Source: an uncultured Lachnospiraceae bacterium | Lineage (GTDB): Bacteria; Bacillota; Clostridia; Lachnospirales; Lachnospiraceae | NCBI GenBank assembly: GCA_946629665.1 | Contig: CAMOYC010000005.1 | Location: forward strand, 1 to 36,170 | Length of the DNA: 36,170 nt | Direction of reading: 5' to 3' | In this document: one piece after another, positions 9,129 to 17,655 of the stretch | Position numbering within the stretch: position 1 is the stretch's first letter | How the letters are laid out: every line of letters begins with the position of its first letter | Made by a program: the position numbers and the translations under genes | The notes under the pieces: generated by a model | Told to the model about the DNA's origin: nothing | The model's input: only the letters and a program-made list of their open reading frames with translations | The model's database searches: none

Positions 9129-9630
9129 ACATCGATTCTCCATTCACGATCGCTACCACCGCAGGGTAGTCTTTCACTTCCAACTCATAGAGGGCTTCCA
9201 TCCCCAGCTCCGGAAAAGCAACCAGTTTGCGGGACAGGGTCCCGGCATTCAGCAGGGCGGTAACCGGAGGAATGACAGCGTAGGCTGCATGATTTTCCTG
9301 CAGTTTTTTCGCCGTCTCAGGCTTCAGGGCTCCCTTGCCCAGATGCATCCGGATTCCTCCCTTGGAAAGGGTCTCCATGGTGGATTCAATCTCAAACTTG
9401 TTGCTGGAGGTGGGGCCAACTCCCGCCCGGCTGACTGCGGTGTGAAAGATCAGACCACCTTCCAGAGAAAAGTCTGCGTCTTTTATGCTTCCATCTTCGA
9501 TCATCCCGGCAATCTTGGGAAGGACTGCGTCCCGGCCGCAGAAGATCCTGCCGGAGATCCGAATCTTCTCTCCGACCTGCAGGCCATCGATCTCCTCCGG
9601 CTTCACCGGAAATCTTAGTTCTTTTTCCAT
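9115..9630 (-). CDS. class I fumarate hydratase / L-tartrate dehydratase beta subunit
   Basis: GLQVGEKIRISGRIFCGRDAVLPKI...GLIFHTAVSRAGVGPTSSNKFEIESTMETLSKGGIRMHLGKGAL. Start MEKELRF at 9630 with AAGGAGGATGTT SD. Confidence 0.88.
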   Translation of the reverse strand: MEKELRFPVKPEEIDGLQVGEKIRISGRIFCGRDAVLPKIAGMIEDGSIKDADFSLEGGLIFHTAVSRAGVGPTSSNKFEIESTMETLSKGGIRMHLGKGALKPETAKKLQENHAAYAVIPPVTALLNAGTLSRKLVAFPELGMEALYELEVKDYPAVVAIVNGESMYEQD

Positions 9631-9647
9631 AACATCCTCCTTCTTGT

Positions 9648-9707
9648 GCCAATCAGGGGACGGTTCTGTGATTGACAAGTCAATCACAGAACCGTCCCCT
9701 GATTGGC
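9648..9707. repeat. perfect 29-bp inverted repeat (REP/MITE-like hairpin) in an intercistronic gap
   Basis: GCCAATCAGGGGACGGTTCTGTGATTGAC (9648-9676), AA, GTCAATCACAGAACCGTCCCCTGATTGGC (9679-9707): exact reverse complements. No T-tract on either side. Confidence 0.95.
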
Positions 9708-10678
9708 TACACGATCCGATTTCCCTTTATCTCTTCTGTCTTTCCCTGGTCAAACAGGGCAATATTATCTGCTGCAAGCTCCATCATCCGGGAGAATGCT
9801 TCGTAGGATACTCCCGCTACATGGGGGGATAGCAGTACCTGGTCGTAGGACGCCAGCCTGCTTACTCCTGCAGGGGGTTCTTCCTCGAAGGTATCGATCC
9901 CGCAGGCGGATAGCTTTCCGGATTCCAGTGCGGTAATCAATGCGGCTTCCTTGACCAGCCTGCCTCTGGCTGTGTTGATCAGGACCGCCCCGTCCTTCAT
10001 CAGGGACAATTCCCTTTCTGCGATCACATATCCCTTTTCCGGGTCGTAGGCGCAGTGGAGGGATACCAAGTCTGCCTGGGCCAGCAGGTCTTCCAGATCC
10101 ATATATGTGATACCCAGCTCCTCTTCTTTTTCTGAAGGCAGACGGTAAGGGTCATAATACAGGATATCTACCTGAAAACCGGACAGGAGCTTAATGACTG
10201 CCTGGCCGATGCTGCCCGCCCCGATGATTCCGATGGTTTTCCCGGACAGTTCATGGGTCGTCAGGCCGGTGGCCTGCTTTTTCCAGACCCCCTGCCGCAT
10301 CTGCAGGTTGACCGCATAGGCCCTTTTCAGGGTTCCCAGCATCAGCATCAGCGTATGCTCTGCCACGCTGATCGCATTCACTCCCCGGTTGACGAAAAGA
10401 GGAATCCCCTTCTCTTTCAGGCAGGCCAGGTCCATGTTGTCAAGACCCACGCCGGTCCTCTGGACCATCCGTAGCCGCCCGGCCTTCTCGATGACTTCCC
10501 GGTCGATCTGCAGTCTCCCGCTCACCAGCAGGTAGTCTGCCTCAGGGACCATCCGAAGCAGCTCTTCCCGGTCAGCCCGGTCAAGAACCAGAAGCCGGAA
10601 GCGGTCTCCCACCGCCTTCGTCAGTATTTCCAGGGGAATTCCCTCATAATGGTTGCTTAATAATAATGTTTTTTTCAT
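9707..10678 (-). CDS. D-isomer-specific 2-hydroxyacid dehydrogenase
   Basis: GKTIGIIGAGSIGQAVIKLLSGFQVDILYYDPY (NAD-binding), LSLMKDGAVLINTARGRLVKEAAL, GIDTFEEEPP...LLSPHVAGVSYEA. Start MKKTLLLSNHYEG at 10678 preferred over the track start 10801. Confidence 0.92.
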   Translation of the reverse strand: MKKTLLLSNHYEGIPLEILTKAVGDRFRLLVLDRADREELLRMVPEADYLLVSGRLQIDREVIEKAGRLRMVQRTGVGLDNMDLACLKEKGIPLFVNRGVNAISVAEHTLMLMLGTLKRAYAVNLQMRQGVWKKQATGLTTHELSGKTIGIIGAGSIGQAVIKLLSGFQVDILYYDPYRLPSEKEEELGITYMDLEDLLAQADLVSLHCAYDPEKGYVIAERELSLMKDGAVLINTARGRLVKEAALITALESGKLSACGIDTFEEEPPAGVSRLASYDQVLLSPHVAGVSYEAFSRMMELAADNIALFDQGKTEEIKGNRIV

Positions 10679-10697
10679 AGATACCAGCGAAACAATA

Positions 10698-11831
10698 CTA
10701 AATGAACAAGGCCGAATAGCAGGATTCATCCTTGATGACTCCGTAGGCCTGGGCTCTTCTGTATATTTTCTCCGCCCACATTCTGTGGGGGCCGATTTCA
10801 TTCATCTTGTTGGCCTGGCTGCTCTTTACCACACCGCCGTCGGCGTGCAGGATCTGAACTGCGTCATTATACACTTCCTCGGTAACCGCCAGCATGCCGT
10901 TCACATAGGGAATGTGAGTCGGATGGATGATGGTCTTGCCGATGAAACCGTTAGCCCGGTCGAGAAGCAGCTCACGCAGCAGGCCGTCCACTGCGTCATT
11001 GATCATAGGCTCCCGCTTGAAGATGGAAGCGTTGATGGACTCCGGCATCTCCGAGAACTTCATTTTCTTGTTCACACGGAAATACTCCCAGACGGGACCG
11101 GAAACGCAATAGTCGTTGTTCCTGGAGAACACATTGATGACATCCTTCAGGCAGTCTGCCACCGGCAGGATGTCATAGATTGTATAGTTGATGCCTCTTC
11201 GCACACCGAATACGGAGGACCAGTCGGTTCCTCCCACACGCACGTTGAGCACCAGATGGTGGTAGGTGTCCAGCACCTTCTTAACCCCGGCCAGTTCCTC
11301 CTGGCGGGTTTCGATGTAGGCCATCTCCCGGCTTTCCAGAATGGGCATGCCGTAGATGGGCTCGCCAAACCGGTCATTCAGCTCCTGGAGGTGGGCAAAG
11401 TAGGCCTCACCGTTGTCCTTGGTAAACTTGGGGAAGTTGAATGCTGTGATCAGCTTGACATGGTCTTCCCTTAACATAGAAGAAAATGTCCTGAACTGGT
11501 CGATATTCCTCACACGGAATATGATCAGGGGCACTTCCTCCCTGTCGATCTCCCCCCGGGAGATCGCCTGATTCAGATCATCGAGCAGCTTTATGGAATT
11601 ATCCTGGGCTGCGGGAACGTCTTCTTCCCGGCAGGCATCCTCAAAGCACATGACCATGGAGGTCAGGCCGGGATACTTCTTTGTTAGGATCGCTTCCAGA
11701 AAATTCTTGGTGCCCGGCATGTACATGGTCGCGCCGAGGCAGTAGCGAAGCAGCATCGGATCTGTGTATTTGTCAAATTCTACGGGTCCGTGGACAAACT
11801 TGCCCGGATCCTGATATCTGTGGTGTCTCAT
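10698..11831 (-). CDS. HpcH/HpaI-citrate lyase (CitE)-like C-C bond lyase
   Basis: 377 aa; YMPGTKNFLEAILTKKYPGLTSMVMCFEDAC, GMPILESREMAYI, VRVGGTDWSSVFGVRRG, GFIGKTIIHPTHIPYVNGML are typical of the CitE-like TIM-barrel lyase family. Confidence 0.82.
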   Translation of the reverse strand: MRHHRYQDPGKFVHGPVEFDKYTDPMLLRYCLGATMYMPGTKNFLEAILTKKYPGLTSMVMCFEDACREEDVPAAQDNSIKLLDDLNQAISRGEIDREEVPLIIFRVRNIDQFRTFSSMLREDHVKLITAFNFPKFTKDNGEAYFAHLQELNDRFGEPIYGMPILESREMAYIETRQEELAGVKKVLDTYHHLVLNVRVGGTDWSSVFGVRRGINYTIYDILPVADCLKDVINVFSRNNDYCVSGPVWEYFRVNKKMKFSEMPESINASIFKREPMINDAVDGLLRELLLDRANGFIGKTIIHPTHIPYVNGMLAVTEEVYNDAVQILHADGGVVKSSQANKMNEIGPHRMWAEKIYRRAQAYGVIKDESCYSALFI

Positions 11832-13106
11832 TTAATTTTTTTCTTCTGTCACAAGAGCAATGTCTTCTTCGTCAAGGACAAGACTTCTGTCTGTGACATC
11901 TTCTCCCTTATCATTGATTACTATAATGCGGGGCAAAGCCTTCTGCAGCTTGTTAAAGCAGACCGCCTTGTCCTCTCCTTCCACCAGGATCGCCGCTACG
12001 CGGGCGCTGCTGGCCTTCTCTGTGCTGACATGCATTCCCTTCGTCTTCTGGAAGAAATAATCGGAAATCAATCCTTCTTCTTTCAGTTCCGCAAGGCCCT
12101 CGGTATGATCATAGATGCATTCAAAAGCCTGCACCTGATAGATCAGATAGGTCAGCTGCTCTCTCTCCGGCACCTGAAGGTTTTTCCGGCCCAGATAGGA
12201 ATCGATGGATGCCTCCAGCATATCGAATCCGGCATTTTTTTCCATCAGGCGGAAACAGGTTCCTCCGCCCAGTCTGGGTGAGAACTCGATCACGCTGACC
12301 TGACCATTCTTGTCGATGATCGCCTGCAGGAACATGGGGGTCATATCTAATTCGAAGACCTCTGCGATCCTGGTTGCGATCTCTTCCACCTGGTCCCTGA
12401 CAGCATCAGGGATCTCAGCAGGGCTGACCGCGCCGTAGCACTTGATCACCTTATCGGACATAAAACTGATCCGGTTCTGGGTGGTGACAAGGATTGCCTT
12501 TCCATCCCTCACGTAGGTGTAAGCGCTGATCTCCATTCCGGACTTGAACTCTTCCACGATGGCCTCGTCACTCCAGGACCATTCGCAGGCCATCCTGACA
12601 GCCTCCTTAAGTCCGGCTTCCTCCTCCACCCTGGTTACGCCTGCGGCACCGCAGCCGTCCACCGGCTTCACGATGAGCGGGTAGTCCAGATTAAGCGCAG
12701 TAAGATCGGAATCCATCCCTACCTGGTAGTACCTGGCAGTGGGAATGCCATGGTCGATCATCATGGTCTTCATATATTTTTTATTGGTCACATTGATGGC
12801 CGTCTGACTGTCAAAAGGATGGGAAAGTCCCAGAGTTTCAGAAACTCTCATGGCAATCTGGATCTGCTGGTCCAGGCAAGGAGACAGGACAAGCTCTGCA
12901 TTTCTCTCCCGGGCAATCTTCAGGACGGCATCATAGTCCATGGCGCTTTCGTTTATATGCAAATCTGCATGGGATGCAGCAGGCGGATTGTCAAAATAAT
13001 CGATCAGGATCGTGAAGTATCCTCTTTTCTTTAACTTGTCCAGCACTGCTCCATGTGGATAAATTCCCCCGAGCACAATAGCAACAGGTTTCTTATCATT
13101 CATCAT
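11832..13106 (-). CDS. ATP-grasp domain carboxylate-amine/thiol ligase-like protein
   Basis: 424 aa; TNKKYMKTMMIDHGIPTARYYQV, YPLIVKPVDGCGAAGVTRVEEEAGLKEAV, EAIVEEFKSGMEISAYTYV, VIEFSPRLGGGTCFRLM. Confidence 0.9.
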   Translation of the reverse strand: MMNDKKPVAIVLGGIYPHGAVLDKLKKRGYFTILIDYFDNPPAASHADLHINESAMDYDAVLKIARERNAELVLSPCLDQQIQIAMRVSETLGLSHPFDSQTAINVTNKKYMKTMMIDHGIPTARYYQVGMDSDLTALNLDYPLIVKPVDGCGAAGVTRVEEEAGLKEAVRMACEWSWSDEAIVEEFKSGMEISAYTYVRDGKAILVTTQNRISFMSDKVIKCYGAVSPAEIPDAVRDQVEEIATRIAEVFELDMTPMFLQAIIDKNGQVSVIEFSPRLGGGTCFRLMEKNAGFDMLEASIDSYLGRKNLQVPEREQLTYLIYQVQAFECIYDHTEGLAELKEEGLISDYFFQKTKGMHVSTEKASSARVAAILVEGEDKAVCFNKLQKALPRIIVINDKGEDVTDRSLVLDEEDIALVTEEKN

Positions 13107-13119
13107 ATCAGTTCATCCT

Positions 13120-14010
13120 TTATCTCCATTTAGCCGGGGACATGACTGCCTCCGGATAATATTGATCGATCACTCTTTTTACCAGAACGATCTGCTTGGC
13201 CCTCTTTTTGGCATCTTCCGTGGAAGTATCCCAGCTGTGGGTCTTGGCAACGGAACCGCCCGTCTTCAGGTAAATAGGTGCTGCCACTTTGATCATGTCG
13301 GGCACCTCATAATGGCGGATAAAGCCGCCGGAGGACTGAGGGTTCTCTGTATGGATATCAATCGGGATATCGATCGCCTTTCGGATCGCACCCAGCATCT
13401 GAAGCTGGATATCCCGGACCGGATTAAAGGAATTCGCTCCGATGCTCTCAAGGAGCTTTGCGGAACAGGGATTTCCGTGTCCGGTATGGGCAGATACCTT
13501 GAAATGACAATCTGCAGGAATCTCTCCTGCTTTTCTCATCTCATTCAGCAGCCAGAGACAGCCTTCATCGTAGACCATGAAGCCTCTGCAGCCCAGACGG
13601 GCTCCTCTTTTGACCTCTTCCACCGCCCGGATGATCTGCTCCTGGCCCCGGAGCCGGTAGCCCATCCTCTGTCCTTCCGGCGTGTGCACGGAAGCGGATG
13701 TATCTGTAGTAGCTCTCGGTCCGATCGCAAGGATCAGCTGTACATGGTATTCTTTAGCCAGCCTCACCATCTCCTCGATCTCATCATCGAGAAGGGTCCA
13801 GATTCCTTTGGTCTGGGTTACCCGGTGGATTGGTGTTCCGTAGTCATCCAGGGCTTCCAACAGCGATTTCATGACGCCGGGGCTCTGGATCCCGGGAACT
13901 TCAAACCGGAACTGGCCGCCGTCCTCAAAGCGCTTGTCGGAAGGGGTCAGGTCATAGGCATCTCCGCCAGGCAGTCCGATTGATTCTAAAAAACGTCTTG
14001 TTTCATCCAT
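13120..14010 (-). CDS. TIM-barrel protein, distantly peptidase U32-like
   Basis: Start MDETRRFLESIG at 14010 with AAAGGAG upstream; barrel-like blocks RLGCRGFMVYDEGCLWLLNEMRKAGE, CHFKVSAHTGHGNPCSAKLLESIGANSFNPVRDIQ, IDIPIDIHTENPQSSGG. Family assignment tentative. Confidence 0.6.
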   Translation of the reverse strand: MDETRRFLESIGLPGGDAYDLTPSDKRFEDGGQFRFEVPGIQSPGVMKSLLEALDDYGTPIHRVTQTKGIWTLLDDEIEEMVRLAKEYHVQLILAIGPRATTDTSASVHTPEGQRMGYRLRGQEQIIRAVEEVKRGARLGCRGFMVYDEGCLWLLNEMRKAGEIPADCHFKVSAHTGHGNPCSAKLLESIGANSFNPVRDIQLQMLGAIRKAIDIPIDIHTENPQSSGGFIRHYEVPDMIKVAAPIYLKTGGSVAKTHSWDTSTEDAKKRAKQIVLVKRVIDQYYPEAVMSPAKWR

Positions 14011-14029
14011 ATATATTCTAAACTCCTTT

Positions 14030-15373
14030 TTATAAAAGGGAAAGCAGCTCTCCCAGAGAACGTTCCAGATCATAGATTCGGGAAAGGATCTCTTCTGCCT
14101 GCTCTCTCCCGGTACCGGCAGCGCTCATCAGAGAATAAAATTTCTCTTCCAGCATCTCCTGGCTCATGGGATTCTCAGGTTCACCCAGGGGGTAATCCAC
14201 CTGGTCACAGTAGCTATCCTCCCCCGCATTCACGGTAACAATGGCCACCCGCTTGGCAGGTACCAGAACAGAAAGATCTTTATCTTCTCTGACTTCCACC
14301 TTTTTCATGAGAGCATCCAGTCTCTCATCCTCCAGGCAGTCCGGCTCATATTGCTGGTAATTCACCTTGCCGAAAAGCAATGCACTGGCAACCGCGTAGG
14401 GTATGCTCATCTTCGCGGATCCTGCCCCCTGCACCACAGTGTGCTCATGGCCCTTTACCGCCAGTCCGTAAGTGTCCACCAGGATCCGGTCGATCTCCTC
14501 CGGAGAAGGGGTATGGTCTCTTCGGATATTCAGGGCTGCCTCGATGGCAGAATGACAATGCCTGCAGGCAGCGTAGGGTTTCCGATAAATTCTCTCGATG
14601 GCATAATCCGGCATGAAACCATTCAGCAGATAGTCTTCTTTCACTTCCGCTGCCATGGTCTTGAAGAAGCCTCTTCCTCCGCCCAGAACATCGGAAGGGC
14701 CTTTCAGGCCGGTTCTGCCCATATAGGCTGCGTTGATCGCCGCTGTGACAGCTCTGCCTACATTATAAGGTTTCAACTCGGAGCCGTCATCGATCACCTG
14801 CAGAAGGCCCGCCGCGTCGGTGGCCGCCGCGGAGATCACCGTATTCCAGCATTCCTTCGGAAGTCCCATGGCCGTTGCGAGGCCGAGGGCCGTTCCGATC
14901 GTGCCGCAGGTTCCTGTGGCGTGATAACCTTTCAGCTTGTGGCCCGGCTGCACCGCGGTCGCCAGGCGAACCGTAGCCTCATAGCCCACAAGGACGCCTC
15001 GGACGAACTGGTCCGCCCCGAGCTTCTGGTCCTGGGCCACAGCCAGCATGGCGGAGAAGACCGGCGCTCCCAGATGGAGCATCGCATAGCGATGGCCGTC
15101 ATCCAGCTCGATCATGTGAGAATTGATCCCGTTGAGCATCCCGGCACACAGCACGTTGGTCCTGACATGGGATCCCACCACGGAAATGTTTCCCGCGGAA
15201 TTACCAAATGTATTCAGATAAGATTCATTTTCTTCTTTCAGAAGGCTTGCACCCAGTGTTGTGCAGGCGGCATAATCGATCAGACAGTTCCTGACAAGGC
15301 CAATCTCTTTCTCCGTGACCGGTCTTACGGAAAAATCCCATATAGAATCAAGAAATCTCTGTGTTATCGTCAT
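14030..15373 (-). CDS. MmgE/PrpD family protein (2-methylcitrate dehydratase-like)
   Basis: 447 aa; VRNCLIDYAACTTLGASL, NGINSHMIELDDGHRYAMLHLGAPVFSAMLAVA, GYHATGTCGTIGTALGLATAMGL, RKPYAACRHCHSAIEAAL. Confidence 0.92.
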   Translation of the reverse strand: MTITQRFLDSIWDFSVRPVTEKEIGLVRNCLIDYAACTTLGASLLKEENESYLNTFGNSAGNISVVGSHVRTNVLCAGMLNGINSHMIELDDGHRYAMLHLGAPVFSAMLAVAQDQKLGADQFVRGVLVGYEATVRLATAVQPGHKLKGYHATGTCGTIGTALGLATAMGLPKECWNTVISAAATDAAGLLQVIDDGSELKPYNVGRAVTAAINAAYMGRTGLKGPSDVLGGGRGFFKTMAAEVKEDYLLNGFMPDYAIERIYRKPYAACRHCHSAIEAALNIRRDHTPSPEEIDRILVDTYGLAVKGHEHTVVQGAGSAKMSIPYAVASALLFGKVNYQQYEPDCLEDERLDALMKKVEVREDKDLSVLVPAKRVAIVTVNAGEDSYCDQVDYPLGEPENPMSQEMLEEKFYSLMSAAGTGREQAEEILSRIYDLERSLGELLSLL

Positions 15374-16292
15374 ATTCGTTAACTACCTCTCTTACATTAT
15401 ACTGGGGCATTCCGCTGATCGTCATATAGATCCTGCCCAGATACTCTCCCATAATGCCGAGGATCAGCATGGTGATTCCACTCATGAAAAGCACCGTGAT
15501 CATGGTAGAGGTGTAACCTGCGACGCTGGTCGGATGTACGATCTTGCGGATCAGCAGGTAAAGAATCCCTAAAAAGCCGACGCCGGAAAAGATAAAGCCC
15601 AGATAGGTAGCCAGCCTCAGAGGAAGCATGGAGAAGCTCACAAAGAGATTCAGCCAGAGTGCAAACCGTTTCCGGAAATTATATCCGGACCGGCCTTCCA
15701 GCCTCTTGTGGTGCTCAATCTCCACATTGGCAAACTTATTGGTGATCGACATGATAAAGGAGCCGATCGAAACAAAGGGACTCTTGTACTCCAGCATGGC
15801 ATCGACAACGATCCTGCTCCAGGCTGTGAAGGAAGATCGTTTGATCCCCTTGGGCTTGTTGCCCATAAACTCTGCCAGAGAGTTATGAAGGTTGCTGGTA
15901 AAACGCTTCATGGCACCGTGCTGCTTATTCTGGAAGGCAGCGTAAACTACGTCATAGCCTTCATTCAGCTTGTCCACCAGCTTGAAAATGCCTTCCGGCG
16001 GGTGCTGGCCATCGTCGTCCATAAAGACGATCACCTGGCCTTTGGCCTGTTTTAAGGCCGCCATCTTGGCGGATGCCTGGCCGAAATTCTTGGAGAGATT
16101 CACGCCCGTGATCTTGGGATCTTCCCGGCAAAGCTCCAATATGACGCCAAAGGTATTATCCGGCGATCCGTCATTGACCAGGACGATCTGATAATCTTCC
16201 TCTCTCTCGCTGAATACATTTTTGATACCCGCTACCACTGTAGGAAGCGTCTTAGCCGATTTATAACAAGGGATACATATTGATATGAGCAT
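15348..16292 (-). CDS. GT2 family glycosyltransferase, membrane-anchored (DPM1/ArnC-like)
   Basis: ISICIPCYKSAKTLP, VLVNDGSPDNTF, VIVFMDDDGQHPPEGI plus two C-terminal TM helices and MGEYLGRIYMTI. Start MLISICIP at 16292. Confidence 0.9.
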   Translation of the reverse strand: MLISICIPCYKSAKTLPTVVAGIKNVFSEREEDYQIVLVNDGSPDNTFGVILELCREDPKITGVNLSKNFGQASAKMAALKQAKGQVIVFMDDDGQHPPEGIFKLVDKLNEGYDVVYAAFQNKQHGAMKRFTSNLHNSLAEFMGNKPKGIKRSSFTAWSRIVVDAMLEYKSPFVSIGSFIMSITNKFANVEIEHHKRLEGRSGYNFRKRFALWLNLFVSFSMLPLRLATYLGFIFSGVGFLGILYLLIRKIVHPTSVAGYTSTMITVLFMSGITMLILGIMGEYLGRIYMTISGMPQYNVREVVNEYDDNTEIS

Positions 16293-16443
16293 GGATCTTC
16301 TCTTTCTGTAAAAACAAATTATCTTAGTCAAAATATGGTGCGGAAATTGAACAAAATGAGTTTTTCTCCCGGAAAAACCAACAAATCATACTCCCGCACA
16401 TTATCTTTTAGTATAACATACTTACCCTATTTTTCAAGTCTTA

Positions 16444-17514
16444 TTATCGAACCATCCACTGCTGGCAGACCGACCGGAACTCCCGGAAAGTCTCAAGGCC
16501 TGTAGCATAAGTATGCTTGCGGCCGCTTCTTCCTTTCCAGTTGTCCGGATGCCACTGCAGACCGAAGATCGGCAGGGTCTTGTGTTCGTAACCTTCCACA
16601 TTCCCCTCTTTTTTATCCCACTGGGTAGCTACAAGGTCTTTTCCCAGCCGTTTCACATTCTGATGATGGCTGTGGACCACTGTCTGGGATTTCCCGAAAC
16701 GGTAATAGAACCAGGAATTCTTTTTGATCCTGATGGGCCTCTTTTTGCCGCCCAGATGATCATGCTCGCGGCCGATACACTGGGTCAGAGTACCGCCCAA
16801 AGCTACATTGACCAGCTGGCATCCCCGGCAGATCCCCAGGACCGGCTTGCCGGCCTTTTTAAATTCTCTCACTGCATCAATCTGGATCCGGTCATTTTCT
16901 TTTTTACCAAAATTGGAATGGCTGTTTGTCTTTTTTGCATTGTAAAATCCGGGATTCACGCTGCCGCCGCCCGGTATGACGAGGCCGTCAAAAGAAGAAA
17001 GCTGTACATCTTTCCGCTCATCCACACGAACAACGTCCTTTACGACCGTGACCGAAAAACCGGCTTTTTCCAGGTAAGCCCTCATTCTGTATTTGTCCCC
17101 GGTACCGGAGCAGTCAAGGATCAGGACTTTTGGTTTTGTGGCTTTTATCGTGACACGGTCCACAAGGACAAGCCTGCCCTTTTTTTTGGCATAAACTGTG
17201 TACTGATAGCTTTTATTCTTTTTGGTATCCTTATCCAGAAAGCGGGGTTTCTTCACTTTCCTGCTTATGACTTCATCCGATACTTCCGGAGGCCCGGTCC
17301 GGGCAGAAACATTTTGTTTCTCAACCAGGTACCAGGATGCCCCTTTCACCTTCTTCCAGGAAAGCTTAACCTTATGGTCAGCCAGCGTGCCGGCGCAGCG
17401 GACGCGGATCCCTGAATATGGTTTTGCCTGGAGCGGACAGGCCCCGGCCAGGAAAGTCCAGCAGAAGAGCAGCAGTAAAATGAGATGTCCTATTCCTCTT
17501 TTTTTCTGATCCAT
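16444..17514 (-). CDS. secreted gamma-glutamyl hydrolase-like (peptidase C26/class I GATase) with N-terminal FnIII-like domain
   Basis: Signal peptide LILLLLFCWTFLAGACPLQA; FnIII-like VKLSWKKVKGASWYLVEK...YQYTVYAKK; C26 motifs LVIPGGGSVNP, VLGICRGCQLVNVALGGTL, IFGLQWHPDNW. Confidence 0.85.
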   Translation of the reverse strand: MDQKKRGIGHLILLLLFCWTFLAGACPLQAKPYSGIRVRCAGTLADHKVKLSWKKVKGASWYLVEKQNVSARTGPPEVSDEVISRKVKKPRFLDKDTKKNKSYQYTVYAKKKGRLVLVDRVTIKATKPKVLILDCSGTGDKYRMRAYLEKAGFSVTVVKDVVRVDERKDVQLSSFDGLVIPGGGSVNPGFYNAKKTNSHSNFGKKENDRIQIDAVREFKKAGKPVLGICRGCQLVNVALGGTLTQCIGREHDHLGGKKRPIRIKKNSWFYYRFGKSQTVVHSHHQNVKRLGKDLVATQWDKKEGNVEGYEHKTLPIFGLQWHPDNWKGRSGRKHTYATGLETFREFRSVCQQWMVR

Positions 17515-17604
17515 TATCGTAATCCCCTTTAATGATTCCTTTTTAATAATCCCTATTAATGATTTCCTTTAATGATTTCTTATAATAATTCGTGCAAAAA
17601 AGAA

Positions 17605-17640
17605 AAATCCTGCTAATCCGTCAAGGTTAGCAGGATTATT
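17605..17640 (-). terminator. intrinsic terminator downstream of the transglutaminase-like gene
   Basis: Minus strand AATCCTGCTAACC TTGAC GGATTAGCAGGATT followed by TTTCTTTTTT. Confidence 0.8.
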
Positions 17641-17655
17641 ATTCTTAATGGTACA

